Shown here: piece after piece, positions 17,211 to 25,818 of the stretch
Layout of the letters: each line of letters starts with the position of its first letter
Position numbering within the stretch: position 1 is the first letter of the stretch
Assembly: GCF_001465835.2 (NCBI RefSeq)
Contig: NZ_CP013661.2
Coordinates: 3,216,501-3,280,500, forward strand
From: Planococcus kocurii
Lineage (GTDB): Bacteria; Bacillota; Bacilli; Bacillales_A; Planococcaceae
Length of the DNA stretch: 64,000 nt
Direction: 5' to 3'
Notes under the pieces: model-generated
What the model was told of the DNA's origin: nothing
Databases searched by the model: none
Seen by the model: the letters and a program-made list of their open reading frames with translations, nothing else
Made by a program: the position numbers and the translations under genes

Positions 17211-17723
17211 ATGGAGATATCTTTAAATTTATTACAAGAAGTTGATGCAGAAGCGTTATTTAAGTTTGAGTCTGAAAATCGATGGTTTTTTGAAAAAATG
17301 GTTCCAAGTCGAGGAGACGATTACTATTCTTTCGAAACATTTTTAAGAAGACATCAAGAATTGCTGAAGGAACAAAAGAAGGGCCTTTCTTATTTTTACC
17401 TGATCACCAATGATGTTGGAGAAATTGTAGGAAGAATCAACTTGGTTGATAAAAAAGATAACATAGTAGACATAGGATTTAGAGTAGGCGCAATATACGT
17501 GGGAAAGGGAATCGGAAATCAGGCATTAAATCTGCTATTGAAAACTGATCTAAGTGTGAAACAAATACGTGGGAAAACGACGACTGTTAACCATGCATCG
17601 CAAAAGGTGTTAGAAAGAAATGGGTTTAAGCAAGTTCGAGTAGGCGAAGAAAGGTTCGAAATGAACGGAGAAATAATGAAGTTTATACATTATTTGTGGG
17701 AAAATGAAAACCCTCATTTGTAA
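17211..17723 (+). CDS. GNAT-family N-acetyltransferase (RimJ/RimL type)
   Basis: About 170 residues. The C-terminal half has the GNAT acetyl-CoA site: IGFRVGAIYVGKGIGNQALNLLL (Q/RxxGxG/A variant GKGIGNQA) and the C-terminal VLERNGFKQV. The FESENRWFFEKMVP region is typical of the RimJ/RimL group, which acetylates amino groups of proteins or small molecules. ATG 17211 is preferred over TTG 17190; binding site weak. A paralogue lacking the first ~60 residues is at 48958-49326. Followed by a palindromic repeat and two NUDIX genes. Confidence 0.88.
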   Translation: MEISLNLLQEVDAEALFKFESENRWFFEKMVPSRGDDYYSFETFLRRHQELLKEQKKGLSYFYLITNDVGEIVGRINLVDKKDNIVDIGFRVGAIYVGKGIGNQALNLLLKTDLSVKQIRGKTTTVNHASQKVLERNGFKQVRVGEERFEMNGEIMKFIHYLWENENPHL

Positions 17724-17855
17724 AAGAGAATGAATCGATTTTATGACTAGTCAATATATAAAAAAGATTAAGAAAGTCTGTCTTACGTTTCAATCAGATT
17801 CGAACTTGCTTATTAAAAGTTTGAGACTAATATAAGGTTAAGTAATTTGTCTAAG

Positions 17856-17890
17856 TGAATGTAACAAAAGCGCAGTTAAGCTACATTCAA
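17856..17890. repeat. TGAATGTAAC palindromic repeat, copy 1
   Basis: TGAATGTAAC, 9 bases, then GTTAAGCTACATTCA: one of four dispersed palindromes of this design in the window. Confidence 0.75.
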
Positions 17891-17931
17891 ATTAATTTCC
17901 TGCTTAACTACAGATTCAAAGGGGGACAAGA

Positions 17932-18486
17932 ATGAAGAAATGGGAAACACTGTCTACGGACTATCTTTATAAAACTCGATTTGGCAATTTAAGAAAAGAT
18001 AAATGCAAACTTCCAAATGGAATAATTATTGAAGATTTTTATGTCAATGAGTATTCCGATTGGGTAAATGCAGTTGTCATTACCAACCAAAATCAAATTG
18101 TACTTGTAGAACAATACAGACACGGAGGACAGAATTTTTATTTAGAAGTTCCTGCTGGAAAAATCGAAGAGAATGAAACTTATGAAGAGAGCATCCTTAG
18201 AGAAATTCAAGAAGAAACAGGATATACGTCATTGGAAAAGCCAATTTTACTAGGTGAATATATGGTTAATCCAGCAACCCAAGACAACAAAGTAAAAACC
18301 TTTCTCATTACAGAAGCTTTCAAAGCCACCAATCAGCAGCTGGATAATACAGAAGATATAAACGTTAAGCTCTTCGACTTTGAAGAATTAGGCAATTTGA
18401 TAAAAGATAAAGTTGTAGAAACACAGCTTTTTACAGCAAGTGCCTACTTTATGGCAAAATCAGCTTTAAATAATCGTAATTATTAG
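17932..18486 (+). CDS. NUDIX hydrolase, ADP-ribose pyrophosphatase-like
   Basis: 184 residues. The Nudix box spans about 76-98: GKIEENETYEESILREIQ followed by EETG, with all acidic metal-binding residues. The preceding LVEQYRHGGQNFYLEVPAG is typical of ADP-ribose/nucleoside-diphosphate-sugar pyrophosphatases, which clear ADP-ribose in the cytoplasm. GGGGGA precedes ATG 17932. Nine bases upstream of a second NUDIX gene, thus a two-gene operon. Confidence 0.9.
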   Translation: MKKWETLSTDYLYKTRFGNLRKDKCKLPNGIIIEDFYVNEYSDWVNAVVITNQNQIVLVEQYRHGGQNFYLEVPAGKIEENETYEESILREIQEETGYTSLEKPILLGEYMVNPATQDNKVKTFLITEAFKATNQQLDNTEDINVKLFDFEELGNLIKDKVVETQLFTASAYFMAKSALNNRNY

Positions 18487-18495
18487 GAGGAAAAG

Positions 18496-18957
18496 CTGAA
18501 TTATATACAAGAAATGCGTCAATTAATCGGTTCTCATACATTAATGACTGTAGGCTGTGGAATTATCCTTGAAAAAGACGGACAAATTTTACTTCAGCAC
18601 CGTAAAGACAACGATGTCTGGGGAATTCCAGGAGGCGTCATGGAACCTGGCGAAACATTTGTAGAAGCAGCTATACGTGAAACTTGGGAAGAAACCGGCT
18701 TAAAGGCTGAAGACTTAATTCTATTTGGGCTTTACTCTGGAAATGAAGGATATGCAGAATACCAAAACGGAGATAAAATCTTTAGCGTTCAAATCATTTT
18801 TCATACAGAGAAGTTTTCGGGAGAATTAATCCAAGATGCCCTAGAAAGCCAGGAACATCGATTCTTCTCACGTGATAACTTACCCCATTTAAATTCTCAT
18901 CAAGAGAGGTTTATTTTGGACTGGGTAAAAAATTCAAATCTACCAGTCGTAAAATAG
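18496..18957 (+). CDS. NUDIX hydrolase, probable CTG start
   Basis: About 153 residues. Nudix box GGVMEPGETFVEAAIRETW then EETG, with VGCGIILEKDGQILLQHR before it, as in Bacillus NUDIX proteins of unknown nucleotide substrate. The first ATG (18514) has no ribosome site, whereas GGAGG at 18486-18490 stands 5 bases before an in-frame CTG at 18496. That start adds LNYIQE, giving NYIQEMRQLIGSHTL, which matches the usual family N-terminus (xYIxxLRxxVG). A TTG or ATG ancestor mutated to CTG is likely. Followed by a palindrome and a terminator. Confidence 0.87.
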   Translation: MNYIQEMRQLIGSHTLMTVGCGIILEKDGQILLQHRKDNDVWGIPGGVMEPGETFVEAAIRETWEETGLKAEDLILFGLYSGNEGYAEYQNGDKIFSVQIIFHTEKFSGELIQDALESQEHRFFSRDNLPHLNSHQERFILDWVKNSNLPVVK

Positions 18958-18960
18958 AGA

Positions 18961-19000
18961 TTTTGAATGTAACTTATTGTGAATTAAGTTACGTTCAAAA
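18961..19000. repeat. TTGAATGTAAC palindromic repeat, copy 2
   Basis: The clearest copy: TTTTGAATGTAACTTA and TAAGTTACGTTCAAAA arms around a short centre, 40 bp in all. It abuts a separate terminator hairpin. Confidence 0.85.
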
Positions 19001-19023
19001 GCCCTCCATTGCTGGAGGGCTTT
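18997..19023 (+). terminator. Rho-independent terminator of the NUDIX operon
   Basis: AAAAGCCCTCCA, loop TTGC, TGGAGGGCTTT followed by a T-rich tail. Confidence 0.9.
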
Positions 19024-19107
19024 CTTCTTGATTCACTGCTTTTTATCGTTTAACAAAATCCGATTTGTGTCTATTGTCTTATTATTAAAAAGTTGCAGTT
19101 TGGATGG

Positions 19108-19692
19108 TTACTTTTCTTGAAAGAGTTTGTCCTCTAGAGAAAGATCTTCTTTATCTTTATCAAAAAAACGGACATTGGAAGTTTGTGCTGGAACCACTCC
19201 AGCAAATACAAACCAGATTTTTACACCTTCAGCTCTTTTGGTATTCATATAGTCATTTAAATGAATGATTTCGTTTATATCTTCTGGATTAAAAGGATAC
19301 CCCTCTTCGTAACCTCCATTAAATCCTACATACTCGACTGAACCGTTTTTAATCAATCCAATTGTCGTTTCGTATGAACTCCCCATGTTTATATAGGGAG
19401 TCACTTCTTCAGTAACAGAGGTGAAAACGTTTAAACTAGTTGGAATAACGGTAAAATCCCCATACCATTGAAAGAGATGATCGTACCTAACAGCAGCAAA
19501 TGAGATCATCCCTTCTTCATTAATAATTAGCATACTTTGGTCTGGAAGTTGAATAAAATCCCCTTCCTCTGTTTGTTTCAGTTCCTGAAGCGCTTCCTCG
19601 TATGTGCCATGATAAGTGTTTGTAACATAAAGATAACCTAGAACGAAAATAACGATAAAGATTCCTGCACCAGTGAAGAGAACTTTTTTCAT
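19108..19692 (-). CDS. Membrane-anchored protein of unknown function
   Basis: 194 residues with one N-terminal hydrophobic segment (VLFTGAGIFIVIFVLGYLYV) and an extracellular remainder rich in aromatic and acidic residues (GTYEEALQELKQTEEGDFIQL). The segment NTYHGTYEEALQE is a pattern seen at the start of many uncharacterised Bacillales exported proteins. AAAGGAGCGAAC precedes the ATG. Not identified further. Stands alone between the NUDIX terminator and the IS630-type element. Confidence 0.7.
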   Translation of the reverse strand: MKKVLFTGAGIFIVIFVLGYLYVTNTYHGTYEEALQELKQTEEGDFIQLPDQSMLIINEEGMISFAAVRYDHLFQWYGDFTVIPTSLNVFTSVTEEVTPYINMGSSYETTIGLIKNGSVEYVGFNGGYEEGYPFNPEDINEIIHLNDYMNTKRAEGVKIWFVFAGVVPAQTSNVRFFDKDKEDLSLEDKLFQEK

Positions 19693-19741
19693 ATGTTCGC
19701 TCCTTTACAATTTTTTTAAAATTTCAAGTATGCTGCAACTA

Positions 19742-20861
19742 TATGAAACGCATTAAAGAATTACAAAATTAAACACAGCCGGTCGATGACGGTTTCGGAC
19801 ATTTGGTTGATTTCTGAAATGAAGACTTGCACATTTACATAAATATGTGGGAGCGACACATAAAACACATTGTATACAACCGACATCTTCAGCCATTTCC
19901 ATAGCCCTTCGATCGGGTTGAGATTCGGGCTGTACGGCGGTAAAAAGAGAAGTTCCAGGCGCTCTTGGTGTTCGGTCAAAAACGGTTGGATCAGCTTGGC
20001 GTGATGAATTCGAGCATTATCAAGGACCATGACGATTTTCAGAAAACAGCGGAACGTTTCGGCATTGAATAGCTGGTCTTGCATGCAGAATACGGACCCG
20101 GTTTCGTAATCAAGCATCCCGAGCAGTTTAACGCTCTGATGATGGCCAGTTGTCGGGATTTTCCGCTGCTTCCCTTTCGGAAACCAGGTATAGCCAATGG
20201 CCATGTAGTCCCGAATCGTCGATTCGTCCTGGAACAGAATCGTGTCGATTTCACCTGACACTAATTTTTTTACGTCTTGAAACGTTGTTCGGAACGCTTC
20301 TTGTTTAATGGGATCCGCTTTGGCCAGCGTATAGGTCGGGCGTGTTTGGCTAAACCCCAGACGATGGAGAAGAGTCAGCACGCCGCGATTGGCATAATGA
20401 ACACTAAATTCCCGCAGAATCCATTCGCGGACGAGCGGAGTGGTCTAATTCTTGGCTGTTTTCAACCCGGCTTCTGAAGGCGTCTGGTTCAGGACAATAG
20501 CGCGCACCTGTTCTTCCTGTCCGGGTGTCAATCGATGGGGGACTCCGGGAGAATGCCCCATTTTCAAGCCAGCCACGCCTTGTTTCCGGTATTTTTTGAT
20601 ATATGTGCCAATCGTTCTTTCCGTCAGGTTTTCAATTTCGGCAATGTCCCGGTCCGAGTATCCTCGTAAGTGAAGCCGAATCACGTGATACCGTTGATAC
20701 AAGCGCACATTCGTTTCAGTTTTCAGTAACCGGTGAATCTCTGCGAGCCGTTGTTCCAGGTTTTCATGCGTGTAGAGTTTCATGGTTGCCCCATCCTTTC
20801 GCCGTTCTAGTTAGGGATAGAATTCGACAAGGGGCGCTGAAAACCTTTAGAGCGTTTCATA
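19742..20861 (-). mobile_element. IS630-family insertion sequence
   Basis: Bounded by inverted ends TATGAAACGCATTAAAG (left, 19742) and its near complement ending GCGTTTCATA (right, 20861). Both ends are followed by TA (19740-19741 and 20862-20863), the target duplication typical of IS630/Tc1. Length about 1120 bp. The transposase carries an internal stop, so the element is not autonomous. It lies 5 bases after the stop codon of the cysteine peptidase gene. Confidence 0.85.
19761..20783 (-). pseudogene. IS630 transposase with amber mutation
   Basis: The N-terminal part (20445-20783) has the helix-turn-helix region YSDRDIAEIENLTERTIGTY and the linker RLTPGQEEQVRAIV. A TAG at 20447-20445 interrupts the frame, most likely TGG (Trp) changed to TAG, because the same frame continues with TTPLVREWILREF into the catalytic part. 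DDE residues are visible as FQDEST, VMVLDNARIHHA and NLNPIEGLWKWLK. FLKIVMVLDN is shorter than usual by about a dozen residues, suggesting an additional in-frame deletion. Certainly inactive unless the stop is suppressed. Confidence 0.9.
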
Positions 20862-20866
20862 TAAAT

Positions 20867-22066
20867 TTAAAAAAGAAAATAAGCGAAGCCAAAGTCTCGA
20901 TCATTGGATGTCCAGTCAAAATACCTCCAGCCTGTATTATTCACGCCTCCAGCTGGATTTTTATACATCACTGCTAAATTTCCTGAACTTTGATAATTCA
21001 GGTTAAAACCTACTCCTGTAACAAAATGCCAATTTACACCATTTCCTTCAAGATCAAAATATTCAAATCGGATTGCTACGGGATTATTCTTAGTTATAGC
21101 GTTTCTATATTTTAAGCTATCTCCGTAAGTGACATAAAAAACGTTTATATATGAATATCCCTCTTTATATATATTCGATTCTCGAAAATGAGCTCTCATG
21201 CCCCCTACCCAGTTATTCAAAGAGGTTCCGTAAGCTGACGTATACATATCATTATATAAATGATTAATTAATCTGTAGTAAGTCGTATATGGGGAATTAT
21301 CAATCACATTAATGCCCCTTTCGTCGTGATAATAGTCTAGTATCATTGCTCCCACAGCAGGCCCGCATGAACTCCCTGGTTTAGTTACGTTGGATTCATA
21401 CTGACATACTCTGTCTACATTCAAGACTTTATAAGTTACGGTTGATGAAGCTACTGAAACCGTTGACTGATTTTCATCTAAAAGCCTATCCCAGCCGTCA
21501 CTTTTCTTCTGTTTTCTATTTAAGGATTTCACCTCACTTTTTTCTACTTCCATTAAAGATTTTTCTAATTTAGTGACATCTTTGTTCTTGCTTTTTTTGA
21601 TTTTCATTTCTCCTTTGATTAAATTCTTCGCTTTGTTCTTCTTTTCATTAAATTTCTTAAGAATATCTTTTGCGTCCATCCCAAACATAAATTTATCCAC
21701 TCCAAAATAGTAAGCTTTCTCACCCTTTTCTCTCTCACTAAAGGTTTCTGTTAAATCAGACCCAACTCCATATTCCAACATCGGATTTAAAGTATTAACC
21801 GCTGAAACAAGAAAAAATCCTTCAGAAGATGCTCCTTCGATAGTAAAAAAATAGGCAATTGTCGATTCGTCCAAATCATATAGATCTTCTTTATAAACAA
21901 CTTTTCCTTGATCAAATTCACTTGGAAACTCTACTTCAATAAAAGCCTCAACAGCCTTTTTTGCATCCTCTACAGATACATGATTATTTTCAGGGGTATT
22001 TGCAAAGACGTGAGACGGCAATACAAATATTAAAATTATTCCGATACTCCAGCATAATTTTTTCAT
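20867..22066 (-). CDS. Secreted C39-like cysteine peptidase with propeptide
   Basis: 399 residues. Signal peptide to about residue 22 (LIFVLPSHVFA). Residues ~28-110 (VSVEDAKKAVEAFIEVEFP, GFFLVSAVNTLNPMLEYG) resemble the prodomain of streptopain-type peptidases; a lysine-rich helical linker covers about 135-190. The C-terminal domain has the C39/papain-like catalytic set: PGSSCGPAVGAMILDYY (Cys234), VNWHFVTGVGF (His347) and KNPAGG (Asn370). Probably a zymogen that is cleaved in the lysine-rich linker. The C-terminus is complete: its TAA lies 5 bases before the IS630-type element, which may have removed its own terminator. AAGGAGG precedes the start. Confidence 0.8.
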   Translation of the reverse strand: MKKLCWSIGIILIFVLPSHVFANTPENNHVSVEDAKKAVEAFIEVEFPSEFDQGKVVYKEDLYDLDESTIAYFFTIEGASSEGFFLVSAVNTLNPMLEYGVGSDLTETFSEREKGEKAYYFGVDKFMFGMDAKDILKKFNEKKNKAKNLIKGEMKIKKSKNKDVTKLEKSLMEVEKSEVKSLNRKQKKSDGWDRLLDENQSTVSVASSTVTYKVLNVDRVCQYESNVTKPGSSCGPAVGAMILDYYHDERGINVIDNSPYTTYYRLINHLYNDMYTSAYGTSLNNWVGGMRAHFRESNIYKEGYSYINVFYVTYGDSLKYRNAITKNNPVAIRFEYFDLEGNGVNWHFVTGVGFNLNYQSSGNLAVMYKNPAGGVNNTGWRYFDWTSNDRDFGFAYFLF

Positions 22067-22206
22067 TTTTATCCTCCTTATATTTTAAATAGACTTAACT
22101 TTAATAATAATTCTAAATAATAAAAAAAGTATACAGAAAATTACAAATTTATAATAATTTAAAATTATGTATTTTTAAATTAGAAAAAAGTTATGTTGAT
22201 TACAAA

Positions 22207-22244
22207 TTTGATGTAACTTAATACTAATTAAGTTACATTCAAAA
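22207..22244. repeat. TTGATGTAAC palindromic repeat, copy 3
   Basis: TTTGATGTAACTTA and TAAGTTACATTCAAA arms; one base is missing in the left arm compared with copy 2. Confidence 0.8.
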
Positions 22245-22359
22245 CCTTTATTTCAGTAATCTTTGTAGAGCATGAGATAAGAATGGATTTGCTAGACAAA
22301 ACGATACATTCAAAAGGCTATTCTGTATGGTTATAAAATCGTGTTTTTAAAGATTCTAA

Positions 22360-22450
22360 GTTTACATATCGTAAAATTATCAGAAGGGAAGGAACCCAAT
22401 TAAGGTTTCTTCCCTTCCTGCATGGAGAAGTGTACTTTTACGAATGGTTT
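22360..22450 (+). repeat. Dispersed GTTTACATAT repeat
   Basis: GTTTACATATCG, ATTATCAGAAG, hairpin GGAAGGAACCC/GGTTTCTTCCC, then AAGTGTACTTTTACGAATGGTTT, i.e. most of the res-like palindrome. Confidence 0.8.
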
Positions 22451-22595
22451 ATTTTTTGGTGCACTATAAGTCAGCCTAAGAAAATTAAGGTTTTCAAACG
22501 TTGGTATACAGAGAAAACAATGAATCAATAACTTTAGCAAGAACAATCAAAAAAATCCCCATTGAATACGATATGATAATTTTGGGGTGAACAGA

Positions 22596-23477
22596 ATGCA
22601 GTACAGCGATGTAACTCAAAAAACTATTTCATATATTGAGAGCAATCTGATGGAAGAGATTCAACTCGATGTGTTTCCAGCGGTGATTGGCTATTCGAAA
22701 TTTCATTTGCTTCGTATTTTTAGGAAAGAAACGGGTAAGTCGATTGGCGAATACATTCGTTTGCGTCGATTGACGATGGCTGCGATGCTTCTATTGAATA
22801 GCGATGAAACGATCTTAACAATTGCTTTTCTATTTCATTTTCAATCACAGGAGGCATTTACCAGAGCTTTTAAGGAAGTGTACGCCGTGCCGCCGGGGAA
22901 ATACCGAAAACTGATGAAAATTGTAAGAATGACGGAGGAGGAGAAAAAGATGAATACGAGTGAACAGATTAAAGGATGGAGTTTGAGTGGATCTAACCCA
23001 GAAATGTATGGACTGACGACAGATTCAACTGTCTGCCACACAGGAACACATTCAGGATTGCTATATGCAAAGGGAGATGTAAATGAACAGCAATTCGCTA
23101 CAATCATGCAAGGATTCCAAGCTCATGAGTATAAAGGGGAGCGACTGAAGCTGTCATGCTTCCTAACAACAGAAGATGCGAGTAAATGCGGAGCTTGGCT
23201 TCGGATTGATAATGGTAATGGTGACACCGTTCAGTTCGATAATATGGATAATCGGTCCATTCAAGGGACGACAGACTGGAACCATTACTCACTGGTTTTA
23301 GATGTACCAAAAGATAGCGCTTCTATTCATTTCGGTGTCCTACTGATCGGGAAGGGGAAAGTTTGGGCAGATGGCTTCCGTTTTGAAGTCGTGACGGACA
23401 AAGTCCCTACAACGAACATGCTTTCGGAGGAAGATCTTCCGGCACAGCCGACCAATTTAGATTTCAGTAGTAACTGA
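22596..23477 (+). CDS. AraC-family regulator with C-terminal jelly-roll domain
   Basis: 293 residues. The first ~105 are an AraC-type double helix-turn-helix (FHLLRIFRKETGKSIGEYI, then QSQEAFTRAFKEVYAVPPGKYRK), unusually at the N-terminus. Residues about 125-270 (GWSLSGSNPEMYGLTTDSTV, GAWLRIDNGNGD, WADGFRFEVV) are all-beta and resemble carbohydrate-binding-module jelly rolls found in some Bacillus regulators. A small-molecule or sugar-sensing role is inferred. ATG 22596 is preferred because GGGGTGA precedes it; GTG 22587 overlaps that site. Monocistronic. Confidence 0.85.
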   Translation: MQYSDVTQKTISYIESNLMEEIQLDVFPAVIGYSKFHLLRIFRKETGKSIGEYIRLRRLTMAAMLLLNSDETILTIAFLFHFQSQEAFTRAFKEVYAVPPGKYRKLMKIVRMTEEEKKMNTSEQIKGWSLSGSNPEMYGLTTDSTVCHTGTHSGLLYAKGDVNEQQFATIMQGFQAHEYKGERLKLSCFLTTEDASKCGAWLRIDNGNGDTVQFDNMDNRSIQGTTDWNHYSLVLDVPKDSASIHFGVLLIGKGKVWADGFRFEVVTDKVPTTNMLSEEDLPAQPTNLDFSSN

Positions 23478-23883
23478 TGTTTCTACTTATTGAAATTATT
23501 TTTGAGTCCCTTTTGGAATTATATTCTTCACTAAATTTGGGGTCGAAAGATTCAGATGTAAAAAGAAAGAAAAAAATAAGGTAATAGCAGGTCTAAGTAT
23601 CGAGTAGTTGCGAAAACATCAAACGATTGTTGTAACTCATATAAATTTGGATGAAAGTATACGAGAGATAAATTTAAGGAAGGGGTCTTCGTAGGGATTT
23701 TTAAAAAATGTACCTCACTTGATCTTGAAGAAGTTACAGTCCAGGTATTGTAAATAGGTTTTCTTGATTAATATTTTCGCCATTTGGTTTACATATCGCA
23801 GCTTATCGGAAGCTATGTAAATAAAAAGAGAGAGGAAATTGGTCAAAGCGCACCTCCTCACTCTAGTCATTTGAACTGACTTC
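23478..23883. other. Spacer with dispersed repeat
   Basis: About 400 bases between convergent genes. It holds one GTTTACATAT repeat (23787-23871) whose hairpin GAGAGAGGA.../TCCTCACTC can stop the regulator transcript. Nothing else recognised. Confidence 0.4.
23787..23871 (+). repeat. Dispersed GTTTACATAT repeat, no palindrome
   Basis: GTTTACATATCGCAG, CTTATCGGAAGCTA, then an AGAGAGAGGA arm with GCGCACCTCCTCACTC; the distal CGTTCG palindrome is missing. Confidence 0.72.
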
Positions 23884-24651
23884 TTATGAGTTTTTTATTT
23901 TCAGGTAAGCTAAGGAGATATTACATGAAATAAAAAAGAAACAAGTTCCGATACTGAAGTAATTCAAGTCCTGAATCGACAGTAACTGTTGCTCAGCCAA
24001 ATTTAAAATGCCACCTGGTGAAAGCTGGAATACAAGGTGATTGAATCCTTTTATTATAATACAAACCATGGATACGAGAATGGTTGCGACTGCGATGAGT
24101 ATGGGGCTCTTAATGAACGTACTAATCAGAATGGCTAAACTCACTACGTATAGAATCCAAAGGCTGTATAAAATCAGGAAGAAAAGGAAACTTGAAAAAG
24201 ACAAAGTCCCGAATAACAGCAGGGTGTAGAAGTAAGAAACCCCTGCCCCGATAGAGATACTAAACATACTAATTATCCAATGGCTTGCCAGTTTGGATAA
24301 GAGATAGGACTGAAGTGAAACAGGACGGGTTAAAATAAAATCTTGCATGCCACTGTTACGGTCAGCTGCAATCAGCCCCATAAAACTAATAATTAAAATG
24401 ATAAGACCGATTTGATTGAACTGACCGGAAATTGTAGACAGAAGCACTTCGGCAGAGGAGGGAACCGGTCTGTTTGGATCGATTGTGATGCCATTGGTTC
24501 CACCTACATTTTTGAGAATGACTTCCATGTATTTATTAATCAAAGGTTGAGTTACACCGAGAATGACGAAAAACAGCGTTAACCAGATGAACTTATATTC
24601 TTTCATGGCTTCTACGAGTTCCGTGCGCGCTAATGTATAAAATTTTGTCAT
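23884..24651 (-). CDS. ABC-2-type transporter permease
   Basis: 255 residues with six predicted spans: a cytoplasmic start (MTKFYTLARTELVEAMKEYK), a long first extracellular loop, then the segment AADRNSGMQDFILTRPVSLQSYLLSK that is characteristic of ABC-2 permeases of the NosY/YhaP kind. It overlaps the ATPase gene by 4 bases (ATGA) and is the last gene of a three-gene operon. Exported substrate unknown; related operons provide antibiotic or bacteriocin resistance. Confidence 0.88.
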   Translation of the reverse strand: MTKFYTLARTELVEAMKEYKFIWLTLFFVILGVTQPLINKYMEVILKNVGGTNGITIDPNRPVPSSAEVLLSTISGQFNQIGLIILIISFMGLIAADRNSGMQDFILTRPVSLQSYLLSKLASHWIISMFSISIGAGVSYFYTLLLFGTLSFSSFLFFLILYSLWILYVVSLAILISTFIKSPILIAVATILVSMVCIIIKGFNHLVFQLSPGGILNLAEQQLLSIQDLNYFSIGTCFFFISCNISLAYLKIKNS

Positions 24652-25538
24652 GTGGCCGACACCATCTCTAAGAAAATGTCTTCTAACCCTTTTTCATAAA
24701 AAGCGATGGCAGTAATGTTAAGTTCTGTATGGGCAAAATCGTTGATTACGTTCTGCAAGTCCAGTTCTTCAACTCCCGTTAACAGAAGAGTGTTCTTTGA
24801 TATCCATTCAATTTTCTTAAAAGTTGGACCGAGAAAATTCACGGGTGGTGGGGGTGAATTTTCAACTGTCACCAGTATTCTTTTCCGGTCTGATTTCGAA
24901 GATTCGGCGTGTATGTTTCCAACAATTAGTCCGTTATTTAAAATAAGGTATCGATCGCAAAATTCGCTGGCATCATCTAAAATATGCGTCGAAATAATAA
25001 TGGTTGTGCGCTTCTTTAATCGGTTGATTAACTTTTTCATTTCATTTCTACCGATTGGGTCTAAAGCAGAAACCGGTTCATCCAAGATTAATAACTGGGG
25101 TTGGTGCAAAATGGCTTGTGCAATCCCAAGACGCTGTTTCATTCCACCGGATAATTGTTCCACTTTATAATTTCCTTTGTCTTTTAGCCCGACTTCTTCT
25201 AAAACGACCGAAATATGCCCTTTTAAAAAATCATCATCGAGCCCTGATAACTTTCCAAAGAACTGCAGTGATTCTTCGCAGGTCATCCACGACTTAAAAT
25301 CTGTATGTTGTGACAGATAGCCAATATTCTTCTTGTGTTGCGCAATGGGGACCGAATTGAACCGAATGTCTCCTTTTTCGTACCGCAAAATTCCAGTCAT
25401 GCATTTAATAAGTGTCGTTTTGCCTGCACCGTTCGGTCCCAACAAACCTACGCATTCTCCTTTTGAAATTGAAAAGGAGATATCGCTTAAAATCTTTCGT
25501 TTATTGATGGTCTTATCAAGATTTTCGACTGTAATCAT
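24648..25538 (-). CDS. ABC transporter ATP-binding protein
   Basis: 296 residues. Walker A GPNGAGKT at 34-41, signature LSGGMKQRLGIAQAI, Walker B LLILDEPVSALDP and the switch histidine in ISTHILDD are all present. The last ~80 residues form the C-terminal extension common in drug/peptide-export ATPases. Start ATG 25538 follows AAGGAAGG by 9 bases; a TTG seven codons earlier is unlikely. Overlaps the upstream PLDc_N gene by 23 bases and the permease gene by 4. Confidence 0.93.
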   Translation of the reverse strand: MITVENLDKTINKRKILSDISFSISKGECVGLLGPNGAGKTTLIKCMTGILRYEKGDIRFNSVPIAQHKKNIGYLSQHTDFKSWMTCEESLQFFGKLSGLDDDFLKGHISVVLEEVGLKDKGNYKVEQLSGGMKQRLGIAQAILHQPQLLILDEPVSALDPIGRNEMKKLINRLKKRTTIIISTHILDDASEFCDRYLILNNGLIVGNIHAESSKSDRKRILVTVENSPPPPVNFLGPTFKKIEWISKNTLLLTGVEELDLQNVINDFAHTELNITAIAFYEKGLEDIFLEMVSAT

Positions 25539-25764
25539 TTCGAATGACCTTCCTTCCAATGACTAAATACAAAATCGGTCCCAACGACTGGACCAATAAA
25601 ATGGCCATCAACCAACTATAGGGTGTGGCGATCAAATCCTTCCTTTTGACCCAATCGTATAAAGCAACTCCAATGAGCAATACATTTAAAAAGACAACAG
25701 GCACTAAAAAAGGAAGTATTGTAGACCATTCAATTTCAAGTAAAGCTGTAATGTCGGTATTCAT
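25516..25764 (-). CDS. Small PLDc_N-domain membrane protein
   Basis: 82 residues with two spans. The second, LMAILLVQSLGPILYLVIGRK, is the signature of the phospholipase D/nuclease N-terminal membrane domain (PLDc_N) found as a stand-alone small protein in front of ABC operons in Firmicutes. It begins the operon PLDc_N-ATPase-permease. GAGGAGG precedes the ATG, directly behind the 38-bp palindrome. Confidence 0.87.
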   Translation of the reverse strand: MNTDITALLEIEWSTILPFLVPVVFLNVLLIGVALYDWVKRKDLIATPYSWLMAILLVQSLGPILYLVIGRKVIRNDYSRKS

Positions 25765-25780
25765 ATCTATCCCCCTCCTC

Positions 25781-25818
25781 CTTATATATTATCATTATCA
25801 ATAATGATAATATATAAG
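25781..25818. promoter_or_regulatory. Perfect 38-bp palindrome at ABC operon promoter
   Basis: CTTATATATTATCATTAT and its exact complement flank a 2-base centre. It lies 16 bases upstream of the PLDc_N start on one side and 148 bases from the divergent regulator gene on the other. An operator, possibly with the -10 inside it, is the natural reading; the divergent regulator at 25967 is the candidate ligand. Confidence 0.72.

Larger units (their letters stand above)
22067..22595. other. Spacer with two repeat types
   Basis: About 530 AT-rich bases without a gene: promoter region of the peptidase gene (minus strand), a TTGAATGTAAC-type palindrome (22207-22244) and a GTTTACATAT repeat copy (22360-22450). 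Confidence 0.5.

Noticed and set aside
19108-20783. Composite transposon between IS elements
   Set aside because: The IS copies around the cargo are of different families, and the only same-family pair (IS1182) has separate target duplications, which shows independent insertions.
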